Part shown: positions 17,273-25,464 of the stretch, piece after piece
How the letters are laid out: each line of letters opens with the position of its first letter
Position numbering within the stretch: position 1 is the first letter of the stretch
Assembly: GCA_902523065.1 (NCBI GenBank)
Contig: CABYXZ010000006.1
Coordinates: 62,001-126,000 of the forward strand
From: an uncultured Marinoscillum sp.
Lineage (GTDB): Bacteria > Bacteroidota > Bacteroidia > Cytophagales > MED-G16
Direction: 5' to 3'
Length of the DNA stretch: 64,000 bases
Made by a program: the position numbers and the translations under genes
Notes under the pieces: model-generated
Databases searched by the model: none
Told to the model about the DNA's origin: nothing
What the model saw: the letters and a program-made list of their open reading frames with translations, nothing else

Positions 17273-18291
17273 CTACAAGAAGAAAATTTATAAAAAAAAT
17301 ATCAACAGTTGGTGCAGCTTTACCTCTTGCATCTCAAGTTTCAGCAAAATCGATGAAGAAAGATAATCCTATCATAATATGCAGTAGAGGTGAACAGTGG
17401 GGAGAAAAAGTTTTAAAACCTGGGTGGGATATATTATCTAGTGGTGGAAAATTACTTGACGCAATTGAAAAATCCGCAAATGTTACAGAACTTGATCCTG
17501 ATGATACCTCTGTTGGGTACGGTGGTCTACCTAACGAACATGGTGTTGTACAACTCGATGCATCAATAATGTATGGACCAACTCACAATTGTGGATCAGT
17601 CGCATCAATAGAAGGAATCAAAACACCTTGCTCTGTCGCCAGACTTGTTATGGAAAGAACAGACCATATTCATATTGTTGGGCCTGGTGCTCAGAAATTT
17701 GCTATTGCTCATGGTTTTAAAGTTGAAAATTTACTCACTGAAAGAGCTAGAAAAATTTGGCTAAGATGGAAAGAAAACTTATCAGATAAAGACGACTGGT
17801 TTCCACCAGAAGATAACAACTATGAAGAGAAGAGGATAACAGGGACAATTAATGTCCTTGGAGTCGATTCTTCTGGAGACGTTGCAGGAATCACAACAAC
17901 CAGTGGATTAGCTTACAAGATACCTGGAAGAGTTGGAGACTCCCCTATTATCGGAGCTGGTCTTTATGTTGATAATGAAGTTGGAGCGGCTGGTGCAACT
18001 GGGAGAGGTGAGGAAATATTGAGAACCTGTGGTTCATTTTATGTTGTTGAACAGATGAGATCAGGTAAATCTCCCCAAGAAGCCTGTGAAGCTTTATGTA
18101 AAAGAATTATCGACATCAACGGTGGAACAAAAAACATCAATTTTAATGATAAAATTGTGGCAGTAAGTAAGGATGGTGAGGTAGGTTGTGCGTCAATTAA
18201 AGAGAAAAAAGGGAATCCTCCAAAACTTGCCTACTGGTCAAAGAATGGTTTCAACGTTTACGAAGGGACTTATTTAATAGAAGATACTTAG
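17269..18291 (+). CDS. Glycosylasparaginase-type N-terminal nucleophile hydrolase
   Basis: A 340-residue enzyme with a Tat-like leader (TTRRKFIKK, then a hydrophobic Ala-rich segment), so probably periplasmic. The body matches N4-(beta-N-acetylglucosaminyl)-L-asparaginase: GPTHNCGSVA, then the autocleavage site at T193 in ITGTINVLGVD, and GRVGDSPIIGAGLYVDNEVG for substrate binding. Self-cleavage before T193 would create alpha and beta chains. The enzyme cuts the GlcNAc-Asn bond at the end of glycoprotein breakdown. The residue before Thr is Gly, where the Elizabethkingia enzyme has Asp. It fits the glycan-degrading theme of the GH109-like and sulfatase genes 12 kb away. Confidence 0.9.
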   Translation: MTTRRKFIKKISTVGAALPLASQVSAKSMKKDNPIIICSRGEQWGEKVLKPGWDILSSGGKLLDAIEKSANVTELDPDDTSVGYGGLPNEHGVVQLDASIMYGPTHNCGSVASIEGIKTPCSVARLVMERTDHIHIVGPGAQKFAIAHGFKVENLLTERARKIWLRWKENLSDKDDWFPPEDNNYEEKRITGTINVLGVDSSGDVAGITTTSGLAYKIPGRVGDSPIIGAGLYVDNEVGAAGATGRGEEILRTCGSFYVVEQMRSGKSPQEACEALCKRIIDINGGTKNINFNDKIVAVSKDGEVGCASIKEKKGNPPKLAYWSKNGFNVYEGTYLIEDT

Positions 18292-19133
18292 TAAATTATA
18301 TACGTTAATTTAACTAAAAACTCATTAGCAAATTCACCATTTCTGATCTTGTAACCAAAATCTAATCTTGATCGAGACATTATAATGAACTGTACTCCAG
18401 GAGCTACAGTTGACATAAACTTGCTGTATCTAGATGGGTATTGACTACTTATTATAGAACTAGTTAGATATTCTAGGTATATATTGAAATTTGTCTGTTT
18501 ATAAGATTTATACTTCCTAGGAAATAAAAGGTATCCTGCAGAGATAGAGTTATGCCAAGAGTTAAAGTTTTTATCATCGTAAGTACCATCAGAAGTCTTA
18601 TTGGAAATTACACCAAAACCCGACGTTACTGAAACAGCAAGTTTTTTAATTAGTTGAGTAGCAATTAAACCAAGTTCAAGACCAGAATCTTGAAAATCAA
18701 GGTCATAATTATTTTTCATAAACTTATAATTTGGAGAATTCCATTTTCCGTGATTAGTATACTTGATAAATGAAGACAATCTAGTATGGTACTTTTGTTT
18801 ATCGGTTGATAATATTCGCTGTTTAGAATATAATTTAAACCCATTAAAACCAGAGTTTGCAGTAACATCAAAAGGATTATTTGATATTTGAAATGCAGCA
18901 CTAACCATTATATTCTTGGATATCCCATATGATATCTGGGGTATTAAAATCCTAGCTGAAGATTGAGAACCCGGTTCGCTGTCCTCGTTTAAAAAAATTG
19001 AATGGTGGTGAAGCCTAACAACTTTAGTTCCTTTTGGAATTAAACTTGCAGGTTCTGTATTAATATATAATTCCTGTGAATGTGAAAAGAATGAAAGAAG
19101 TAATAATAAAAATACAGAGTACTGTAATTTCAT
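18288..19133 (-). CDS. Probable outer-membrane beta-barrel protein, partner of HMA protein
   Basis: A 281-residue exported protein with signal peptide (VFLLLLLSFFSHSQ). The rest alternates hydrophobic and polar residues with many aromatic ends (for example RLDFGYKIRNG, FLVKLTYIIY), as expected of a transmembrane beta-barrel, and the final residue is aromatic. I do not recognise a specific family. It follows the HMA-domain gene by 13 bases on the same strand, so a role in metal handling or transport is suggested by context only. Its stop codon shares bases with the stop of the convergent glycosylasparaginase gene. Confidence 0.65.
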   Translation of the reverse strand: MKLQYSVFLLLLLSFFSHSQELYINTEPASLIPKGTKVVRLHHHSIFLNEDSEPGSQSSARILIPQISYGISKNIMVSAAFQISNNPFDVTANSGFNGFKLYSKQRILSTDKQKYHTRLSSFIKYTNHGKWNSPNYKFMKNNYDLDFQDSGLELGLIATQLIKKLAVSVTSGFGVISNKTSDGTYDDKNFNSWHNSISAGYLLFPRKYKSYKQTNFNIYLEYLTSSIISSQYPSRYSKFMSTVAPGVQFIIMSRSRLDFGYKIRNGEFANEFLVKLTYIIY

Positions 19134-19146
19134 AATGATCCTAAAA

Positions 19147-19686
19147 TTAGATATCAGACTTTAGGTGAAAAATCTTATTTGATTTCGTAGATTCATGCTT
19201 AGTACAACAAGTTGATGTCTTCTTTCCAGTCATATAACAAGCATGGTCAGTTTTTTCAGAAATAATATCAAACTTACTTCTGGGTATAAAACTCCTATCA
19301 ACTAATTTGAAAGTTTTAGATTTTGAATCATTATCGCTAAAAAAATGAAATAAATTTCCATTATGAATGGAATGTTTATCGTTTTCTGCAGTTATTTCAT
19401 CAGAAAATATTACTTCAATTTCTCCAACAAAAAAACCAGCATCCTCAACCTTTTCCTGTATCAAATCAAAGTCAATAAATTTATCTTTTTTGAAATCTAT
19501 TAAAAACGATGTTTCCTCTAAATCAGGTGTAATACTTTCAACAAAATCTAATCTCTCTAAAGACCTCTGGGTTGAGTACGAACACATCGCACAAGTTAAT
19601 CCAGTTGCCTTAAGATTTACATGGAAATCCTGAGCATATGTCATATTACCAATGAAGATAAAAAACAATAAGATCGATTTTTTCAT
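19147..19686 (-). CDS. Secreted heavy-metal-associated (HMA) domain protein
   Basis: A 179-residue exported protein with signal peptide (ILLFFIFIGNMTYAQ). Residues 22-95 form an HMA (ferredoxin-like) domain with the metal-binding loop GLTCAMCSYS (C32, C35), close to the CxxC of Cu+ chaperones. The C-terminal third is unlike known HMA proteins and ends in a Cys/His-rich region (H148, C150, C160, C161, H164), which could be a second metal site. Because it is exported, it would bind metal in the periplasm rather than deliver it to a cytoplasmic ATPase domain. It is paired with the beta-barrel gene downstream and is divergent from a TlpA-like thioredoxin 38 bases away. Confidence 0.85.
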   Translation of the reverse strand: MKKSILLFFIFIGNMTYAQDFHVNLKATGLTCAMCSYSTQRSLERLDFVESITPDLEETSFLIDFKKDKFIDFDLIQEKVEDAGFFVGEIEVIFSDEITAENDKHSIHNGNLFHFFSDNDSKSKTFKLVDRSFIPRSKFDIISEKTDHACYMTGKKTSTCCTKHESTKSNKIFHLKSDI

Positions 19687-19724
19687 ATCTTTAATATCTA
19701 AATTACATTACAAATATATAGAAT

Positions 19725-20201
19725 ATGAATAAATTCATAACCATAACCTTTTGTGCATTTTTTGTAATTAATTGTTCTGAAAAAAAGGAATCAAAAGATG
19801 AATACTTGCCAATTCTTGTGGATATGAATAATGAGGAGGTGTCACTGGATACTTATAAAGAAAATGTTTTAATTCTTAATCTTTGGGCCACATGGTGTAA
19901 ACCTTGTATTGCTGAATTTGAAAGTTTAGAAAAATCAAAATCTAATTATTTAGATAAAAGAGTTAAAATAGTTGCCATTTCTAACGAAAATCATGATAAA
20001 ATAAAGGAGTTCATAGAAAGAAGAGAGATAGATCTTGAATTCTTAAAACTAAATGCTGATTTAAATTATTTTGGTGCTTTCAGCCTTCCTACTACCATTG
20101 TTTTTGATAAAGAAGGGAAAGAAAGTTTTAGGATTGCTGGTGGAATAGACTTTGCTAGTCAAAACTTTGTTGAAAAAATTTTAGATTTAGAAAAATTATA
20201 A
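19725..20201 (+). CDS. TlpA/ResA-like thioredoxin-fold lipoprotein
   Basis: A 158-residue protein with a lipoprotein leader (FVINC, lipidated Cys17) and a thioredoxin fold. The active site is WATWCKPC (C58, C61) and the cis-Pro is in FSLPTTIVFD. It should reduce disulfides in the periplasm, for example for cytochrome c maturation or metal-centre assembly. It is divergent from the HMA metal protein, so a role in keeping metal-binding Cys reduced is plausible but inferred. Its stop shares bases (TTATAA) with that of the convergent NlpC/P60 gene. Confidence 0.88.
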   Translation: MNKFITITFCAFFVINCSEKKESKDEYLPILVDMNNEEVSLDTYKENVLILNLWATWCKPCIAEFESLEKSKSNYLDKRVKIVAISNENHDKIKEFIERREIDLEFLKLNADLNYFGAFSLPTTIVFDKEGKESFRIAGGIDFASQNFVEKILDLEKL

Positions 20202-21323
20202 TTTCCTGATACCATCCGTAATATTTCCTAAATATCTTTTTGTCAAAATATATTTTTTCATGTGGTACTCATCATAGTCCTCACTATTCTCTATTACAGA
20301 ATTAACTCTTACGTTCTTTGAAGCCTGAATAAATTTATTATTACCTATCCACATTGCAACATGATCAATTCTCAGCCTTCCATCTCTCTCATAGCCAAAA
20401 AACATTAAATCACCTTCTTCTAAATTAGTCCAGATTCCTAGTGAATCAACAGTAATTCCTTCTTTGATTTGCTGAGATGCATCTCTTGGAATATTAAATC
20501 CATTCATACCATAAATCGTCTTAGTAAAACCTGAACAGTCAAAACCTTTTGAAGATGTTCCACCCCATAGATACGGGATCCCAATTAGTTTACTCGCATT
20601 AGCTAACAAGTTATTTCTATCATTTCTAAAATCCTCAAATTTTTCAATTGGCATTAATTTATTTTTTTTGACTATTGCTTGCCTGCCATCTGGATATTTT
20701 ATCTTATAATGATTTTTAACAGAACCAGTAACATGTAGTAGGGAACCCATTACTAAATCTGAAACAATATCATCTCCAGACTCATCCTTATAAGAGAAAC
20801 CGTATGTATCGTTAAAAATATATGATGATTTATAGTAATCGTAAAACTCTGTTTCTTCCATAACCTGAATTCCTCCATGATCGATCCATGAAATATAATT
20901 GTCAGGTGTCTGAACAAGATACCACTCATCAGCTCTTTTCAATATTTTTAATTTTGTTCCTAAGACTGCCTGAGAAACAAGCTCAGATGAATGAGATGGA
21001 GATCCTCTAAGGTTGCCTACTGAATTATTTACTATTCCAAACTTATACTTATAATTAGGAAGTAAAATAATACTGTCTGTATATGGATATCCTTTTTGAT
21101 CCAAATAACTTAAAAGTTCATTTTTTAGTTCAGGGATTGATGTTTCTCCAATAACTATAATTTTACCGTCATCTGAATAAAAACTTATATCCGATATGTT
21201 TACTCTTGAGTCAGGAACAAATGAATTTCTTAACTCTAAGTACTTCTTATTCAAATTGTCAAGATTATCATTTGAGCAGGCAGCAACAAAAAAAATAAAA
21301 GAAAAATAAAATATAAACCTCAC
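20196..21323 (-). CDS. NlpC/P60 family cysteine peptidase lipoprotein with SH3-like domains
   Basis: A 375-residue lipoprotein (FFVAAC, Cys16). The middle holds two SH3-like segments (for example LRGSPSHSSELVSQAVLGTKLKIL, read here in part, around residues 105-130). The C-terminal third is the NlpC/P60 domain: GFDCSGF with C263, RIDHVAMWIG with H321. It likely cuts gamma-D-Glu-diaminopimelate bonds in cell-wall peptides. The start is a GTG overlapping the TAG of the upstream hydrolase (TAGTG), which gives a leader of correct length. The two genes are therefore coupled. Confidence 0.9.
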   Translation of the reverse strand: MRFIFYFSFIFFVAACSNDNLDNLNKKYLELRNSFVPDSRVNISDISFYSDDGKIIVIGETSIPELKNELLSYLDQKGYPYTDSIILLPNYKYKFGIVNNSVGNLRGSPSHSSELVSQAVLGTKLKILKRADEWYLVQTPDNYISWIDHGGIQVMEETEFYDYYKSSYIFNDTYGFSYKDESGDDIVSDLVMGSLLHVTGSVKNHYKIKYPDGRQAIVKKNKLMPIEKFEDFRNDRNNLLANASKLIGIPYLWGGTSSKGFDCSGFTKTIYGMNGFNIPRDASQQIKEGITVDSLGIWTNLEEGDLMFFGYERDGRLRIDHVAMWIGNNKFIQASKNVRVNSVIENSEDYDEYHMKKYILTKRYLGNITDGIRKL

Positions 21324-22495
21324 TACTTAAGAGAATTAAACTTATCAAAAATATCTAAAATATACGGTAAAGACCCAGATGAATGATCTTTTCCATCAAG
21401 GGTAATAAACTCTACAATTGATTTATCAGAAAGTCTTGATAAAATGCTATTATATGAATCTACTGAATTTTGATATGGGACAGTTATGTCAGAAGATCCA
21501 TGATACATAATCATTTTATTTTTTGGAGTCCAAGAATCTAGACTATTTTCCTCTAGTGCATCTACAAATATTGAAAATTCATCATTTGAAAATGTTTCGT
21601 CAATAAATTTTTCCTTAAAAAGAATGCTTATCGTATCGTTCAAAACTTCGTTTATTTGAGAGCCAGAGAATTTACCATTATAATACTCAGGAATTTTTGA
21701 CGCATATGGTTCATTAAAGATTGTATTAAGTGAAATATCCCAGTCATAGGATGTCTTGTAGCCTATAGCAACATAAGCTATGTAATAAGGAACATGATAT
21801 GTTTCCAGAGATAGAAGATAGTTTAACATACCTGTAATATCATATCCTCCTGCAGCAGGTGCAGAAGCTACTATATTTAAATTTGAATAATTATTTTTTT
21901 CGATATTATAGTGTGCTGCCATTGTAGCAAATCCACCTTCAGAGTAGCCAGAAAGAAAAACATCTCCGTTATAATTATAGCCCTCAATTTTTGCCAACTC
22001 TTTAGTAGCTATCAGCATATCAACAACAGTCTGGCCTGTTATATCTGACCTGTAATATGGATGTACAATATCTTCTGAAGATCCAAAACCTAAGTAATCA
22101 GGAATAACTAAAATATATCCAGCACTAGCAGCATTAGAGAAAAAACTATATTGCAACAAGTCTACAGTGGGTGCATCTGCGTGTAATGATGTTGTCCCGT
22201 GATTGAAGTTTAACATTGGCATACCTTTTTCAGTCTCAGGAAATGCAACGAGGCCTGAAGCAATAACATTCTTACCTTGGTAAATAGTATTGTAGGTTAT
22301 TGTGTATACAGTGATATCGTATTGAAGATATTCCATAAGATTTGTAAATTCAGATGTTTTAACAATCTCCTGAACATTGTCCTTAGATACAGTAAATAAT
22401 TTGGAGAAGTCATTTAACTTAACTTTGGATATTTCATCAGTTTGACAAGAAAAAATAAAAAGAGTAATAATAAATATTATACTAAGTTTTTTCAT
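21323..22495 (-). CDS. Alpha/beta hydrolase lipoprotein (secretory lipase-like)
   Basis: A lipoprotein of 390 residues from the ATG at 22493-22495, which places a standard leader ahead of IFSC; an upstream start at 22516 would add seven residues before the leader. It carries a nucleophile elbow G-Y-S-E-G-G (LSGYSEGGFAT), an oxyanion-type FNHGTTS stretch, and a C-terminal DGKDHSSG with the likely catalytic His. This pattern is close to secretory lipase/prolyl oligopeptidase-like hydrolases of Bacteroidota. The substrate is unknown, possibly esters or lipids. The end overlaps the NlpC/P60 start by one base. Confidence 0.83.
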   Translation of the reverse strand: MKKLSIIFIITLFIFSCQTDEISKVKLNDFSKLFTVSKDNVQEIVKTSEFTNLMEYLQYDITVYTITYNTIYQGKNVIASGLVAFPETEKGMPMLNFNHGTTSLHADAPTVDLLQYSFFSNAASAGYILVIPDYLGFGSSEDIVHPYYRSDITGQTVVDMLIATKELAKIEGYNYNGDVFLSGYSEGGFATMAAHYNIEKNNYSNLNIVASAPAAGGYDITGMLNYLLSLETYHVPYYIAYVAIGYKTSYDWDISLNTIFNEPYASKIPEYYNGKFSGSQINEVLNDTISILFKEKFIDETFSNDEFSIFVDALEENSLDSWTPKNKMIMYHGSSDITVPYQNSVDSYNSILSRLSDKSIVEFITLDGKDHSSGSLPYILDIFDKFNSLK

Positions 22496-22535
22496 TAAAT
22501 GATTTTTAGAATACAAATTTAACTATAATTGAGAT

Positions 22536-23996
22536 ATGGAAGGTTACGGTTTTCTATCTTTAATACCACCTATTATTGCAATATCACTTGCAATCATGAC
22601 TAGGCAAGTTGTTATTTCCCTTTTAATAGGTATATTCTCTGGATGGCTTATTATTGGAAATTTTAATATTTTATCAGGTCTGATTTTATCGATTGAGGGT
22701 ATTGTTAATGTATTCTCAGATGCTGGGAGCACAAGAGTCGTAATTTTTACGTTTTTAGTTGGATCACTCATAGCTTTCATACAGGTTAGCGGGGGTGTTG
22801 AAGGTTTTATAAATAGTGTAAAAAACAACTTCGATACATCTGATAATAAAATTTCAGGGAGTAGAAAAAAAGCTCAATTATTTGCATCATTAACTGGTAT
22901 ATTACTGTTTGTTGAATCCAATATCTCAGCACTTACAGTTGGGACCATATACAGACCAATATTTGATAAACTAAAATTATCAAGAGAGAAACTTGCCTAC
23001 ATCGCTGACTCAACCTCAGCTCCATCAAAATTATTAATACCATTTAATGGTTGGGGGGCATTTATTATGGGTTTACTGATAACTCAAGGAATTGAATTTC
23101 CATTTCAAGAACTAATTAGCGCAATGAAATATAATTTCTATCCAATACTTGTAATTCTTCTATTGTTTTATATGATTTTTTCAGGAAATGATTTTGGTCC
23201 AATGAAAAAAGCAGAATTAAGAGTAAAGAACGGGAAAAAATTTAATGACGGTTCTGTGCCAATGATATCAGAGGAAATTACAGTACTTAAAGCAAAAAAA
23301 GGAGTTGAAATTAATTCACTTAATATGTTTATTCCTTTAGTCACGATGGTTATTGCAATGTTATTTATGTTATTTTATACTGGTTATAGTCCAGATTTAG
23401 TTGATAAATCTTTTTTTGGTATAATTAAAAATGCTTCAGGATCCTCATCTGTATTGTATGCAGTTATAATTTCTTTAATAATTTCATCCTTTTATTACAT
23501 ATCAAATAAGATAATGACGGGTATAGAAACAATAAATTATCTAATAAAAGGAATGTCAGGAATGATGCAACTTTCAATACTTATTCTATTGGCCTTTGCT
23601 ATAGGTAACCTTTGTAATGAACTTGGTACTGGGCTTTATGTATCAAACCAAATAAAAGATATAATATCCCCTCAGTTGATACCTTTTCTTTTGTTTATAA
23701 CAAGTTGTTTTATATCATTTTCAACTGGCACCTCATGGGGAACATTTGCTATAATGATTGCTATAGCTGTTCCTTTATCCAACGAAATTGGAATAGATCC
23801 TTCATTAGGAATTGCTGCTTCATTGGGTGGTGGCGTTTTCGGTGATCATTGTTCACCAATATCAGACTCCTCAGTAGTTTCTTCTATGGCATCAGCTAGT
23901 GATCATATTGATCATGTAAAAACACAAATTCCGTATGCAGGGCTCTGTGGTCTGATTGCAGCTGTCATATATTTAATACTCGGATTTGGTCTATAA
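22536..23996 (+). CDS. NhaC-family Na+/H+ antiporter
   Basis: A 486-residue inner-membrane protein with about 12 helices. TSWGTFAIMIAIAVP and GGGVFGDHCSPISDSS are signature segments of the NhaC family, with the acidic residue in GDHCSPISD thought to take part in ion exchange. It would expel Na+ in exchange for H+ and so maintain the sodium gradient that the two SSS symporters in the window use. It is divergent from the lipase-like gene. A terminator stem follows its stop, though its T-run favours the opposite strand. Confidence 0.92.
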   Translation: MEGYGFLSLIPPIIAISLAIMTRQVVISLLIGIFSGWLIIGNFNILSGLILSIEGIVNVFSDAGSTRVVIFTFLVGSLIAFIQVSGGVEGFINSVKNNFDTSDNKISGSRKKAQLFASLTGILLFVESNISALTVGTIYRPIFDKLKLSREKLAYIADSTSAPSKLLIPFNGWGAFIMGLLITQGIEFPFQELISAMKYNFYPILVILLLFYMIFSGNDFGPMKKAELRVKNGKKFNDGSVPMISEEITVLKAKKGVEINSLNMFIPLVTMVIAMLFMLFYTGYSPDLVDKSFFGIIKNASGSSSVLYAVIISLIISSFYYISNKIMTGIETINYLIKGMSGMMQLSILILLAFAIGNLCNELGTGLYVSNQIKDIISPQLIPFLLFITSCFISFSTGTSWGTFAIMIAIAVPLSNEIGIDPSLGIAASLGGGVFGDHCSPISDSSVVSSMASASDHIDHVKTQIPYAGLCGLIAAVIYLILGFGL

Positions 23997-24026
23997 AGAA
24001 AAAGCACTTGTTGAAACAAGTGCTTT
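23997..24026 (-). terminator. Intrinsic terminator downstream of xylBA
   Basis: AAAGCACTTGTT (24001-24012) and AACAAGTGCTTT (24015-24026) are exact inverted copies. On the minus strand the stem is followed by TTCTTTATAG, a T-rich tail, so it ends the xylB-xylA transcript about 100 bases after xylA. On the plus strand it is followed by GCAAACC, so it is a weaker stop for the NhaC gene. It is the only convergent gene pair in the window with room for such a signal. Confidence 0.8.
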
Positions 24027-24128
24027 GCAAACCAAACTAACTAAACTATTGTGCATGAATATTTACGCAAATTATATTGTCACTGTTACAAAAATTTTAT
24101 TGTTTTATTAAGAAATTGATAATTTTTC

Positions 24129-25460
24129 CTAGAAAATATATCTATTTATCAGATTTTCAAGGTATTCCTGCCTTCCAGATATCATTTCAGGCTCATCAAT
24201 TTTCTTAGCATATCTGTAGAGATCATCTAAAGAGAGTTTATTATTAGTAAAAAGGTTACCTTCACCTTTTTCAAAAGAAGCGTATCTTTCACTAAATAAT
24301 TTTAAGAAATCAGATTCATTAAATATTTTTTCTGTTATGAGAAGTGCTCTAGCAAATAAATCTATTCCTCCAATGTGTGAATAGAACAAATCGTTTAAAT
24401 CTGTGGAATTTCTTCTTGTTTTAGCATCAAAATTTATACCCCCACCTTGGAGTCCACCTGCCCTATTAATAACAATTAGTGCCTCAACAATTTCATAAAT
24501 ATTGTTTGGGAATTGATCGGTGTCCCAACCATTTTGGTAATCTCCTCTATTTGCGTCAATACTTCCAAGCATACCTGCATTTGCTGCAACCTGGAGCTCA
24601 TGATCAAAAGTGTGACTTGCAAGAGTTGCATGATTTACTTCAATATTTAATTTAAAATCTTTATCAAGTCCATAATGTTCTAGAAATCCAACTACAGTAG
24701 CAGCATCAAAATCATACTGATGCTTTGATGGCTCCATTGGCTTAGGCTCAATAAAGTACCAACCCTTGAACCCATTTGATCTTCCGTAATCTTTTGCAAG
24801 ATGAAGAAACCTAGCTAAGTTATCTAACTCTTTCTTCATGTCGGTATTAATTAATGACATATATCCTTCTCTCCCACCCCAAAAAACATAATTTTCTCCT
24901 CCAAGTTCAATTGTTGCATCAAGAGCATTTTTTACCTGAGCACCAGCGTAAGACACAACATCAAAGTTTGGATTAGTAGCGGCACCATTCATATATCTAG
25001 GATTTGAAAAGAGATTAGCTGTTCCCCAAAGAACTTTAATATTAGAGGAATTTATCTTTTCCTTTCCATAATCAACAATCTTAGATAACCTCCTCTCTGA
25101 CTCATAAAATGAATCAGCCTCTTCCACAAGATCGAAATCATGAAAACAAAAATAATCTAAACCTAACTTAGATATAAATTCAAATGCAGCATCCATCTTA
25201 TCATAAGATCTTTGCATAACATCAGGAGAGGATGCCCAAGGAAAAACTTTAGTCCCTGATCCAAAAGGGTCATTACCAAGATTAACAAAAGAGTGCCAGT
25301 AAGCAACAGCAAATTTAAAATGTTCACTCATCTTCTTACCTAGAACTACTTTATCTTTATCATAAAATCTATAAGAAAGAGGATTATCCGAGTCAATTCC
25401 CTCGAATTTTATCTCTTTTACATCTTTAAAATATTCCTTATGACCAAGTATAACTCCCAT
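24129..25460 (-). CDS. xylA: Xylose isomerase
   Basis: 443 residues, the usual length of the long (class II) form. FCFHDFDLV carries the catalytic His, VFWGGREGY and WYFIEPKPMEPSKHQYD supply metal-ligand Glu and active-site Lys, and NHATLASHTFDHE and GSIDANRGD carry the remaining metal ligands. It converts D-xylose to D-xylulose in the cytoplasm. It follows xylB by 4 bases, so the two are one operon that feeds xylulose 5-phosphate into the pentose phosphate pathway. No xylose transporter or xylosidase is adjacent. Confidence 0.97.
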   Translation of the reverse strand: MGVILGHKEYFKDVKEIKFEGIDSDNPLSYRFYDKDKVVLGKKMSEHFKFAVAYWHSFVNLGNDPFGSGTKVFPWASSPDVMQRSYDKMDAAFEFISKLGLDYFCFHDFDLVEEADSFYESERRLSKIVDYGKEKINSSNIKVLWGTANLFSNPRYMNGAATNPNFDVVSYAGAQVKNALDATIELGGENYVFWGGREGYMSLINTDMKKELDNLARFLHLAKDYGRSNGFKGWYFIEPKPMEPSKHQYDFDAATVVGFLEHYGLDKDFKLNIEVNHATLASHTFDHELQVAANAGMLGSIDANRGDYQNGWDTDQFPNNIYEIVEALIVINRAGGLQGGGINFDAKTRRNSTDLNDLFYSHIGGIDLFARALLITEKIFNESDFLKLFSERYASFEKGEGNLFTNNKLSLDDLYRYAKKIDEPEMISGRQEYLENLINRYIF

Positions 25461-25464
25461 TACT

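Noticed and set aside
22544-22828. Open frame opposite the NhaC gene as an antisense gene
   Set aside because: Its composition mirrors the hydrophobic NhaC codons and it has no recognisable motif; it is a shadow of the real gene.
24001-24026. Hairpin taken as terminator of the NhaC gene on the plus strand
   Set aside because: The plus-strand side lacks a T-run (GCAAACC follows); the T-rich tail is on the minus side, so it mainly serves xylBA.
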